In this document: piece by piece, positions 12,096-22,500 of the stretch
Layout of the letters: each line of letters opens with the position of its first letter
How positions within the stretch are numbered: the first letter of the stretch is position 1
NCBI GenBank assembly: GCA_030141605.1
Contig: JAQGDQ010000507.1
Coordinates: 102,121 to 159,857 of the forward strand
Source: Tubiluchus corallicola
Taxonomy: Eukaryota > Priapulida > Priapulimorpha > Priapulimorphida > Tubiluchidae
Length of the DNA stretch: 57,737 nt
Reading direction: 5' to 3'
Notes under the pieces: model-generated
Database searches by the model: none
The model's input: the letters and a program-made list of their open reading frames with translations, nothing else
What the model was told of the DNA's origin: nothing
Made by a program: the position numbers and the translations under genes

Positions 12096-12856
12096 ATTCG
12101 AGGCTGCAGCTCCAACGACGGTACCATTTGCGGTGATTTATATATCAAACTCGATCTAGTGTTGTGCCATTGGGGGTTTATTTTTCAAATTGGGCCCACC
12201 GGGACGAGCGGGGGGCAAAAAGCCTCCAAAAATGGCCATTTTTTGCCCATTTTTTGCAAAACTTATACCTCTTATTTCTGAAGAATGGGGACAGGCCGGG
12301 GCCATGGATAGATAGCCCGTTCAACGGTGGGTGTAGTAGGCATCTCTAGATTTCCAGGAGGGCCATCGCGTCCTGGAACGGGTGTTTTCCCGAGACCCAA
12401 CTCCCGATTTTTTCGAAATTTTGGTCAAACAGCCAGTAGAAAAAACGTTCTGTTTTAGGACGCTTCCTTACTGAGGAGTTGTGATGAGTTGATTGGGAGT
12501 TCGATTTTGCACGGTTTTCGCTTGAAAAACTGCAGACGCAAAGCCATTGTTCTGACGTCATCCATTATACTCTGCTTATAACCTTATAACTTTAATTCAG
12601 TAAAAGCTACTGGCTTTGCATTGTAAATGAGGACTATGTAGAGGATGTTTGCGTATTATTGATTATAAGTGTATTTATAGGCAAAATTTTTTGCGAGGCC
12701 TTTGCTAGTCTAAGCATTAATTATAAGCCACAAATTTAGTGCTCTGACACTCATCTAGAAGTGCAACTGTTAGTTTGAACAGTAAATTCATGGTGACTTG
12801 ATTGTAAGCTTAATTGGCTTGGCTTCAATAAACCTAAAGGTAAAATGCAGAAATAA

Positions 12857-12887
<31 letters not shown>

Positions 12888-13760
12888 AAGAATTATGATT
12901 TGTACTGTCCATGAAAGCTTGCTAACTGGTAAGTATCTCAGCATCAAAGTTGATTCTGTGGTTGATTTTTATTATAAATTTCTATCTTTTAATGCGTTGC
13001 TAAAAACTAATGACATGGTAGCTTACAAAATATCTGTAGTGTGGACATTACCTCTTCTACTCCATCAACCCATTCAGGAGGCAGCTTATTTGGCATCAAC
13101 TCTGTCAAGCCTCGCGGAGTTTCTTTGGTAACCAAAGCAACTCGGTCGTCTGCCTGCAAGTGCAAAAGTAAGTGTTGTACCTGACAGTACCTCAAACATG
13201 ACCTTATGGCCATCTGATGTACTATGGCCATTTATTTGAACCCATCTGATGTATGGCAACAACGGCACTGCTAGCGTTACTTCAGAAATATTTAGCCAGT
13301 CAATTTAGAGCAACTTGGTCGTCCTCTACCAATAACATCAAAAAAAGATTTTCAAAAATCACAACTGAAATTGTGCCCCAGTCAGTAAGCTAGTTCAGTG
13401 CCTCTATTGAATAGCGCACAATGAAGCATGGACGTCATTGTAGTTGCTCGCACCATGGTACGGCTTCAAAACTTTTATTCTTTGAACTATTTCTCCTATT
13501 AACTAAGCCCAGCAATTCGTACACGTAAAAATGCTACTCACACAACTTTACTTTCAGATTTTTTAAAAATTATTCTAAAACATTGCAATCTTCTTGTACA
13601 TAGCTCAACATGATTAAACGTCAGCGTTTAAATAACTTAAATATAGTTAGTAACTCAGTAGTACCGGCGGTACGCTTACCTGTTCTGAAAATATGTGGCG
13701 ATTTTGCACTGCATTATTTCGCATTAAAATAAAAACCTCGGTTAATGTTCTAGTGGCCAT
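8003..13760 (-). CDS. STX16: Syntaxin-16 (Qa-SNARE), 5' seven exons; 3' end outside window
   Basis: Exons in coding order, all minus strand: 13760-13680, 13153-13052, 11804-11771, 11362-11256, 10479-10317, 9394-9288, 8146-8003. All junctions keep frame, giving 246 residues. Syntaxin-16 is the Qa-SNARE for endosome-to-trans-Golgi traffic. The N-peptide [20 protein letters not shown] is the Vps45-binding type. [30 protein letters not shown] and the [11 protein letters not shown] helix match the Habc region of the human protein. GFTDHQL opens the SNARE motif, which runs to VVDQ, ending at the zero-layer glutamine. The second half of the SNARE motif and the membrane anchor are missing because they lie off the left edge. 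The segment between exons 1 and 2 that is optional in human isoforms was not found. The intron after exon 7 carries a BEL/Pao insertion and uses a GC donor. Confidence 0.93.
8147..9287 (-). other. STX16 intron 6
   Basis: It is 1,141 bp with a GTAATC donor and a TTTTTTAG acceptor. No coding or repeat family was recognised inside it. Confidence 0.7.
9413..10138. repeat. Minisatellite 1: 33 copies of a 22-bp unit
   Basis: The unit contains CACATCCACTTCTA followed by a variable trinucleotide and CAATAG. The array is 726 bp, exactly 33 units. Most copies are identical. A variant run (GTA, ATA, ATG, ACA, ACA) appears at about 9595 and again 308 bp (14 units) later, showing block duplication. It lies in STX16 intron 5 and stops 18 bp short of exon 6, directly upstream of its pyrimidine tract. 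Confidence 0.97.
10480..11255 (-). other. STX16 intron 4
   Basis: It is 776 bp and AT-rich, with short direct repeats of TTAATAGATTAA near 10600. No gene or mobile element was recognised. Confidence 0.6.
12063..12093. repeat. (TA)n microsatellite
   Basis: About 15 TA dinucleotides lie immediately to the left of the dispersed repeat that starts at 12095. Confidence 0.9.
12095..12714 (+). repeat. Dispersed repeat family R1, copy 1 (in STX16 intron 2)
   Basis: This 620-bp segment matches 17323-18034 over its whole length. Shared landmarks are CGAGGCT(G/A)CAGCT, GCAAAACTTATACCTCTTA, GACCCAACT and AAAGCCATTGTTCTGACGTC. Both copies start next to a TA-rich microsatellite. Both end with a small palindrome (GCAAAA..TTTTGC) followed by GGCCTTTG and GTCTAA. 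There is no coding capacity, no terminal inverted repeat and no poly(A) tail. A hairpin near a CTRR-like 3' end would suit a non-autonomous Helitron, but this is only a suggestion. Confidence 0.85.
12850..12890. repeat. (AAT)n microsatellite
   Basis: An imperfect run of about 13 AAT/ATA trinucleotides in STX16 intron 2. Confidence 0.85.
13680..13760 (-). CDS. STX16: STX16 exon 1 (start codon and N-peptide)
   Basis: ATG at 13760-13758 opens 27 codons, ending SEQ before a GTAAGC donor. The peptide aligns with the human N-terminus nearly residue for residue, which fixes the start. This N-peptide is the Sec1/Munc18 (Vps45) docking site in the family. Confidence 0.92.
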
Positions 13761-15561
13761 CTCTAATAATAATGCACTTCTCTTCAATACACTAACGTAA
13801 AGTAATACCAGCTGCAATTATTTGCAAATTTTCAGCAAATCACGCCGCTGCCTAAAATGCCATTTTCCCTCGGTTGTCACTCCATTCAGTTTCAAAAATA
13901 TCCAGGACAAAAAGCGCACCGAGTGACGAAGGAGTGCTACATTGCATTAAGAAGCCGCATTTCAAGCTAAAGAAAAAATATCGTTATTGGGTTCAATCAA
14001 AGTGGACAACATAGCAGTCGTGACAGACTCAAAACCAATTTAATGAAAGAGAGCAATTGAGATTTAGAAAGCGACAGAAGAGTTAGAGCTAGAGAGGGAG
14101 AAAAAACAAAAGAAAAGGAAAGAGTGGTATGAGATTGACAATATTTACTAAGTTACAAAACAGAATTGTGGCTAAGGACCAATCCACATCGTTATATCGA
14201 CATCAAGTTTGAAGTAGGTAAGTGGTAGAAAACGACATAATGCCATCATAATGCAAGGCAGGCAAGTGAATTAGTAATGATGATCGTTATTTGACTTCAT
14301 GCTTCTCTCACATGTGTACCACCAGCAAACGACGCTAAAAGGGCCGGAATAAGCCAGTGATAGGTTCCCGTTAATTAACAAAAGTGATGTTTTACCTGTC
14401 CTTGGGTGGAGGAAGTATAAAATTTACAAAAAGCAAGATCAGTGTATATCGATATGAATATAAGAGGTATGTAGATGGTGGATCATATGATAACGCTATA
14501 ACGCAATCAATATCCTCAAAATTGGCTAAAAAATTGATATTGTTATATTATGTGGATGGCCCCTTGCAGCAAATTAAGTGTCTGTGAGTGTAAGGTACTA
14601 TGTATAACTAGAATGGCTGCAAAATGGTTCACCATTATATAATCATTCCCTTGGTGTAACACCTATACAGTTCCACGCTTTGCACTTAAAGTATATGAAA
14701 AAAAATATTTCCACTGTGAAAAGTGTCCGCATCACGCCTGTGTCACATGGAGAAACTCGTAAGAGCAAGGCATGATCTGCAATCCATAAGCATTAAGCAA
14801 TAATAAAAGTGCTTCCACTTCACATTACTATACTTTACTTCACTCTACTTTGCTTTGCTTTTCTTTTCTTTATTTTATTATTTTACTTTACTTTACAATT
14901 CGTTCTCATTTTATGCATTAGTTTGTCAGTTATATACAGTCACACATTTTAAATTAAGAAAAACACTAGAAACGAGAACGTTTAAAAAACAAAAACGGGT
15001 CGAAACAAATAAAACCGGATGACAAATTGTGCGGAAAATCAACGACTGGATTTACATAATCGACGAAGATTGGGCTATTCAGCTTTTTATTACAGTTGTT
15101 TTAACTGCTTTAAATATTTTTTATAATTATCCTGGTAAGACTGCTTTCTAAAGATATTTTGCTTTTGTAACTTTTTACTTGCAAATCTGTCACTTAGGAA
15201 TACTGTGGGAATACTTTTTGAACAAGTTTGAGGTGGAAATTGTCACGAGCTATAGGCTTGCATTCACTTTGAAAAACCACGTCTGCCGAAAAAGCTTCAT
15301 AACCATAAGAGGAAATTCTGTACATCAGATCTTTCAGTTAGTTCTGATGGCATTATTTTAATGTAACACGCTCTTCATTGGATACAGGTGGAAGTACAAT
15401 TTTTCTTCCATGCTGTACTACTGATGGCAGTAATTCATGAGCACTAACCACTGTACAACGTATGTGTTCTTAGGACGGAATGCAAATCTGTCTTGACTAG
15501 ACTATAACTACAGAAATCTGTTGATTTAATGTTCACTATCAGTTCTTTCTATGAGGTATGT

Positions 15562-15585
15562 CAGAGAGAGAGAGAGAGAGAGAGG
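15562..15585. repeat. (AG)n microsatellite
   Basis: About 12 AG dinucleotides in the divergent intergenic region. Confidence 0.9.
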
Positions 15586-15992
15586 GATAGACTGAAAGAC
15601 TGTCCATTTCATTTATATTTATTTCGCTTGTTTTTGAGTTTGGGGATCATGCCATCTGAAATGGACCAAGGCCTCAGTTGTGACAATCTCTGATTTTCTT
15701 CGTACTTTCAAAATATATTCTACTATTATTATTAATGAAAGATGCAGAAAAATAGAACTATAATAAAATGAGAAGTTGTTGATTTCAGTATAAGAATTTA
15801 GTAATTTCGCTTATGTAACTTTACATAATTGTAAGCCTTTAATAATTTCACTTATATGATACCAGTTATTATTCATTTACTAATCTGAATAACAGTACAA
15901 CAGTTATCATTTCCTTTGTACGTTTGTTTGCTTCGTGACAGTCTCTGTTTGTAACAAATCTTCTAATCATGTATATATTATACACGTTAATT

Positions 15993-16184
15993 CTAGTATT
16001 CTTTTTTCAACAGCTTTGCAACCCCCTGTAACTTAATCATCGAGTTGAGCTTGTAGTCGAAATCAGTAATGTTGTTAAATGACAGCAGGTCTTCTTTCTT
16101 TATTCTCTTCCACTTCTTTCTTTGCATTGAATGAAAGACAACCCTCTGAGCTGGATGAGCTTTGACTTTCAAATTATTATACAT
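15993..16184 (-). other. Unidentified short coding-like segment
   Basis: A 63-codon minus-strand frame has balanced amino-acid composition, including AHPAQRVVFHSMQRKKWKRI and LLSFNNITDFDYKLNSMIK. It is lysine-rich and looks like the C-terminus of a basic protein or a transposon remnant. I do not recognise it, and it has no clear splice sites. It may be a retrocopy fragment or chance. Confidence 0.2.
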
Positions 16185-16423
16185 CTATGCTCCTGTCATC
16201 ACACTTTTGACAAGATTGAAGATTAGCACTAGATGCACGATGTAAATTGTAAAAACAAGCCCTTGTCATCTTAAACATTTATTCGGAATAAAACTAGTAG
16301 TAGGCCTGCACTTTTCACATCCCTTGATTCAGACGTTTCAAAAACGAGTGTTTGGAAAGCAGGTACATTTTAGGCTTAATGAGGAGTAGATAATGATATT
16401 TTTTGCATTGTCTTCTGTAGTAA

Positions 16424-16597
16424 ATGGCGGACAATATTGATGCTGAAAATGGGGAAATTTCTCCCCGTCACTATGGTGACGAAAATGAAAGTCTGGGGCC
16501 AGAAGATCACGATGACGTGCTTGGAGGAGGTGAGCCAGGAAATGAGGAAGAAATTGATGACTCAATGTTGTCTGCAAGTGGCAGCACTGATGATCCA
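16424..16597 (+). CDS. PABPN1: PABPN1 exon 1 (start codon, acidic N-terminus)
   Basis: ATG at 16424 follows CTTCTGTAG|TAA, which looks like a 3' splice site. The 58 codons are rich in Asp and Glu ([20 protein letters not shown]) and end DDP before GTATGT. The mammalian poly-alanine stretch is absent. Confidence 0.9.
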
Positions 16598-19500
16598 GTA
16601 TGTCATTTATTTTCATTTTATTCATAATCATTCAGTAAATTAAAAATTTAAGACAATGTAAATCCAATTAAATTAAGTTTATTATGTAATTAAAGGTGAA
16701 ATCTTTTGGAACAAAAAATTATAATATGCAAACAAATAATAACATGTCTTCATTTGACGAATGCATTTGGAAACTTTTTAAACCTTTACTTTTTACTTTT
16801 TATGAATGCCGATGTGTCAAACGAGTTTGACTGGTGGAAACTATCCACATAAAATTTCTGATAACTAGGTAGGATACTTTTAATAAGAACTATAGGTAGC
16901 ACATTTTCTCATGTTGACTTTGTGGCATATGCACTTAACAAGAGTAAAATTCTTCGCATAGTAATGTCAAAATTACTCATATGATTATAAAATGTCAAAA
17001 AACGGAAAAATAAGAAAATTGATGCTACTTAATAAATCAATCGCAAGTGCTTCAGTCTCAGTAGGGGTTGATGAAGCCATTTTCTAAATGCAGGAATCAG
17101 TAATAGTGTTTAAGTGTAGAAACTAGGGGTGTAGCCAGCTTTTAAAGTTAGGAGGAGCAAGCACATAAAAAAGCAATAACACACATCAAGCATTTTATGC
17201 ATTTTGTACCATAATGCATTGATTATACATTTAAATCTTTGTGTTACACGTGAAAGATACAGTTTTAAAGAAAGTGCATAATTGTTGTTTTGTATCGTAT
17301 ATATATATATGGGTGGATATATAACCGACGAGGCTACAGCTGCAACGATGGCACCATTTTCGACGATCTATGCGTCAAATGAAAGGTCTCCACCCAAGGG
17401 TTCGCACATGTGGGCTTATTTTTCGAATCGTCCCCACCGGGAGGAACGGGGGCCGGAAAACCTCAAAAATTGGCCATTTTTTGCAAAACTTATACCTCTT
17501 ATTTCTAGAGTATGGGAACGCGTTGGGGATGGTTCCAGTAATGGTTAGATAGCCCGGTTCAACGGTGGGTGTCATAGTCATACTTAGAATTTGGGATAGG
17601 GCCACAATGCCCCGTGATGGGCGTTTTCGCAGACCCAACTTCCAATTTTTTCGAAATTTTGGCCAAACGGCCTGTAGAAATAATGTTCTAGCGGCGTTCA
17701 GTGGGACTCTTGAAAGGAGATATATGGCTCTTTAGAAAGACAAGAACAGGGCTACGCCATGACATGCGCTACATTTTAGGACATCTCCACCCAGAGGAGT
17801 GGCGATGAGTTAATTAGATGTTCCATTTTTGACAATTTTCGCTTGGAAAACTGCTAACGCAAAGCCATTGTTCTGACGTCATCCATTATGCTCTGCTTAT
17901 AACTTTATAACTTTAATTCAGTAAAAGCTGCTATTGGCTTTGCATTATAAGTGAGGACTATGTAGGATGTTCACGTATAATTGATTATAAGTGAATTTAT
18001 ACGCAAAATGTTTTGCGGGCCTTTGCGAGTCTAACATTAAAATGCAATAAAAAATTTCACACTAAGCTCATAAATCTAAAAACGTGGCAAAAATGTATGT
18101 TATTTATTTATTTTAATTTTAACGTAAAATGGATCATTGTGAAAAATGTATCATGAAGGAACTACAGCATGTAGCCTGTCACATCTAGGCTTCCTTCTGG
18201 CAAAGTAATCTGTAACTTTATCATAATCTACCTGAGTAACCAAATCTTTTTCAATGAAGAGCGAGAGCAGATGTGTAGCAATGAGTCAGCTTTGACAAAT
18301 AGTTGCGTAAATGCACGCTCGTGTCAGAAACACGGGGAAGGCAAGTTAATCAAGTAATGACTCCAGAAAATTCTTCCAAGACTATCTGATTAAAAAAATA
18401 AGAAAAGATTCAACTTTTATCTCACAAGTGAATTGAAGAGTTGAAAAAGTGCCAATTTTGAAAAATGTGCTCGTGGGAGGTGTTGTTCCGCTGATAGCTA
18501 CACCATTATATTGATGTACAATGATCTACCTATAGTTCAAGATTTAATTTTTCCTTTTAAGGTTCAAGTTACTTATGCAGTATTGAAACACGCTCCAAAA
18601 CACACTTGGTCCTACTACATCTTTTGTCCGTGTTGCCCCTTTTTTTTACCTACAATGCAAACCGGATACTTAGGAATGCAGCTTTTCCCTAGGACCTTTT
18701 CGCTGTGGAATTCTTTACTTGAAAATTGTTTTCCACTTAGCTACAACCTAGCTCGTTTGCACATGATTGTAAATATTGCTTTGTCGTAGAAAATATACAA
18801 GGTAATCTACTGTTTACAATACTATACGTATATGACAATAAATATATGACAATAAAACAATCATCAAAGGTAGAAACTGTTATCACTCAAAGCTTTGGCT
18901 GATTAACACCTGCATCTATGTAGTTTTTTGGAAATTTTTCCTATCTGTAATAAAAAAAATTATTTTTATGCATAAAGGAACTGGAAGCCATAAAAGCAAG
19001 AGTTAAAGAAATGGAAGAGGAAGCTGAGAAGCTTAGACAAATGCAAAATGAGGTTGAGAAACAGTTGAACATGAGCCCTCCTGCTGTTAGTGAGTAATCT
19101 TTCTCATTAGTGCCAAGATCTGATATGTTTCTTCTTTGTTGTTCACTTATGAAAGTTACGATTCTTCATTTAAATGTTAATTCATAATCGTAAAGATGTG
19201 ACATACAGATTAAACCATCCTTACTTCACTGATTAGAACTGTTTTTTGTACAGACTTTTATAAATTTTTTTGTACGTTCGTGTACTAACTTGACGCAGTC
19301 GTTATAAAAGCTATTCTAACATTAAAACATAATTCTTGCAATAAAACATTTTACACTAAGCTCATAAATCTAAAAACATGACAAAAACGTGTTATTTAAT
19401 TATTTTAATTTTAAACGTAAAATGAAAACAAAATGAATCATTGAGAAAAATGTATCATGAAGGAATTACAGCATGTAGCCTATCACGTCTAGGCTTCCTT

Positions 19501-22500
19501 CTGGCAAAGTATTCTGTAACTTTACCTAGCATAATCTACCTGATCTAATCTTTTATAAATTTTTTTGTACGTTCGTATACTTACTTGACGCAGTCGTATA
19601 AAAGCATATTTTTTAATTTGAAACATCAAACACAATAATTATTCTAACATCGTTCTCTCGGGAAACACAGGACGCCGCTATGCTTTTCTATGGCTAACTC
19701 TTGGCAAGGGTTGCCGTTTTGTATGATGCTCATTGTATTGGAGGCTAGAAAGTGTAGAATTTTCCACTAAATTGGTGTATTAACGACCGGCTAGTGTTGC
19801 CGCTTATACTATAATTATAACATATACATTCATGATACAAAAAAGAGGCTATATAATAATCGATAATTTAGTAATGTGAAATGAAAAAATAAGGCGTAAA
19901 AAACGTGCATTGGAAAACTTCAAACATTGCTGATAACCGGTGAGAAATAAACAACATTGATTTGAACTGATGTTCAATATTTCACGATTCAGTTTTAAAC
20001 GTTCCCAAAGCTTTAAAAAAATTTGAAAAAAAAATTCCTTCCTCCGTACTGGAGTCTTATGAGCTCATGAATAAAACAGAAACAAATTTCTTATAATTAC
20101 TCATATGGTATTTATTGTTTAGTTAACCTTAAGTAACAAACTTGCTGACAACTTACTAATCACATTAACAAATCATTTAAGCATAAGGTTAGATTGGAGT
20201 GTCATTATTTTCTCAGTGTTAAAGTACTTTTCATTCCAGTCTTTTAAAATTGCTTTTTGCAGTTTTATTTAGTGTTCTGATATTTTTTTTGTGAGGCGTT
20301 TTGTAGTCTGTTTGCCATTTTTGTCATATTACTGCATTACCTGTTTTAATTATAATTCTATTTCCGTTCTTTTACATCCTATTTCAGCGAGTCCTACCAC
20401 TGCTTCACCAGCCGTGTCCTTGGAAGACAAAATTGAAGCCGATACACGATCGATATATGTCGGAAATGTAAGTGCATAATGAGTTAAGCCTTTCACTATG
20501 TAGTTGCTTTTTAACAGGGCCGCATTAGTTTTTGTACATTTGACAATAACCTCTTGTGGTGTATTAGTAAAACCGAATCTTGTAAATAAACAAATAGCCA
20601 TGTGTTATTAAATGCACACACATCTGCACACACATATATGCACTCATGCTTGCATGCACGCGCACACTCACACAAAATAAGCACATACTTATATTTAGCA
20701 GCCAGTTTATACAAAAGTCCATAATACGAATTATTTTATAAGAATGCAGAACTAGTGACTAAACACGTTTCACTAACTATCAACAAGCAATTTTGCATGA
20801 GAACGTACTATACGGTACAGTACGTATTATGGAATGCACCTGGCTTCGGATGCTGATTGGTTGGTTAGAGTTACTTGTTACACACACGCGCACGAAAGCA
20901 CGCACGCACACACATACAGAACCTCATAAATAAGCATGTACTGTGATTTATAAACCAGTTTTCATAAAAGATGCACTACTAATCCATAATATGCAATCAT
21001 TTTTCAAGAATGCAGAACAATCAACTAAACATACCTCACCGTACAGTATTGTGGAATGCAAATGGCTTCAGATGCTGATTGGCTAGTTAACGTTACTTGT
21101 TGTGAGGCAACCCCAATCCCACGGCTGTTAAACTTTAAATTTTTCTACATGTTCTTGCATGGCCATAGCAGTGAAATAAACAGACCTGGATGACTGCGCT
21201 TAGTGCTGAGTGCGTGCAGCAGTCTGCCGCCTTCCGTCGCTTGCATGAAAAACATGGGCGGCAGTGTGCCACCTTCCGTAGTGAAAGGGTTAAACCAGTA
21301 GTAGTTGTCACTTTATAGTAGGCATAGAATAAATTTCATTTATTTTAGTGTTTTGTCAGTAAGAATTTTCTATTTGTTTCACAATATGTTGTTTGTTCTA
21401 TCATTAGATTATGATACACGAGTAGGACAGATCGGTCATAAAAAATTTGTTTCTGTCTTACCTCATGAGTTCAAAAGATGTTATAAGTCACAAGTCATTT
21501 ATTTCACATTACACATTTACAATAGTTTCATGTACAATATCTAGTGAAAGGGCCTACAATGAACATAATACAAATAAGAAATACTGCACAGGAAAAGCCT
21601 CAAACACTGTTCATTTATACACGAAGGTAAATGTGTTGCGTGCAATCAAAAAGCAGGGCTTGTTAGATTGTCCCACACAATGAAAGAAAAAAAGTAATGG
21701 AAATAAACTGAAAATTTAAAGTGAATCGAGTGATAAAAAAACATTAGTGCTTAAAATGGAATGATGTAATGAATGAAGCTCATATATGAGATGATATAAA
21801 AGATGGAAAGACTATTATTTGTTAATAGTATGTAAAATTAAGATAACTTGATTAAGATAAGATGTCAGTAATGAGGGAGGAAATTTTTTTTTAAAGATTT
21901 TAAAGCTGAATCATGCAATATGTAAAAACAGTTGCAATGAAAGTTGTTTATTTCCCACAGATTAGCAGTAATGTTTTTTTTTAATGCGCATTTTTTCACT
22001 CTTTGTTTTTTTAGTTTCGTGTCACTAAATTTTTGTATAATTATTATCGATTATTGTATAGTCTCTTTTATATCATGAACATACATGTTCTGATAATTAT
22101 GGTATAAGCGGCAACAGTTCTTGGCCGTTAATACACCGATTTGGCGGAAAATTCGATACTTTTTAGCCTTCAATGCAATGAGCATCATACAAAATGGCAA
22201 CCCTGGCCGAGAGTTAGCCATGGAAGAACATGGCCGCATCCTTCCTTCCAAGAAAGAATGGTGTTATAATAATTATTCAATTTACGTTTTAAATTAAAAA
22301 ATACGCTTTTATATTACTGCATCAAGTAAGCATATAAGCTTGCAAAAAAAATTGTAAAATTCCCGGCCAGGTGCGCAATAAAAAAATATTACCTGGGCGA
22401 TTAGACAGAAGCAGAAGTATTTTTATTGGTGGCCGCAGCGTAACATTTCAGCATGGAGCATCACCTATCGGCTACAAAACCCAATTTAATTATTTGCTTA

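Larger units (their letters stand above)
13761..16423. promoter_or_regulatory. Divergent intergenic region between STX16 and PABPN1
   Basis: This 2.66-kb interval must hold the promoters and 5' UTRs of both genes. No obvious TATA box or CpG-rich core was found. It contains a purine-rich patch near 14040-14130, a pyrimidine-rich patch near 14820-14900, and an (AG)n run at about 15562-15585. An unexplained coding-like segment lies at 15993-16184. A splice-acceptor-like CTTCTGTAG lies three bases before the PABPN1 start codon, so at least one upstream leader exon or a trans-spliced leader is likely. Confidence 0.45.
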
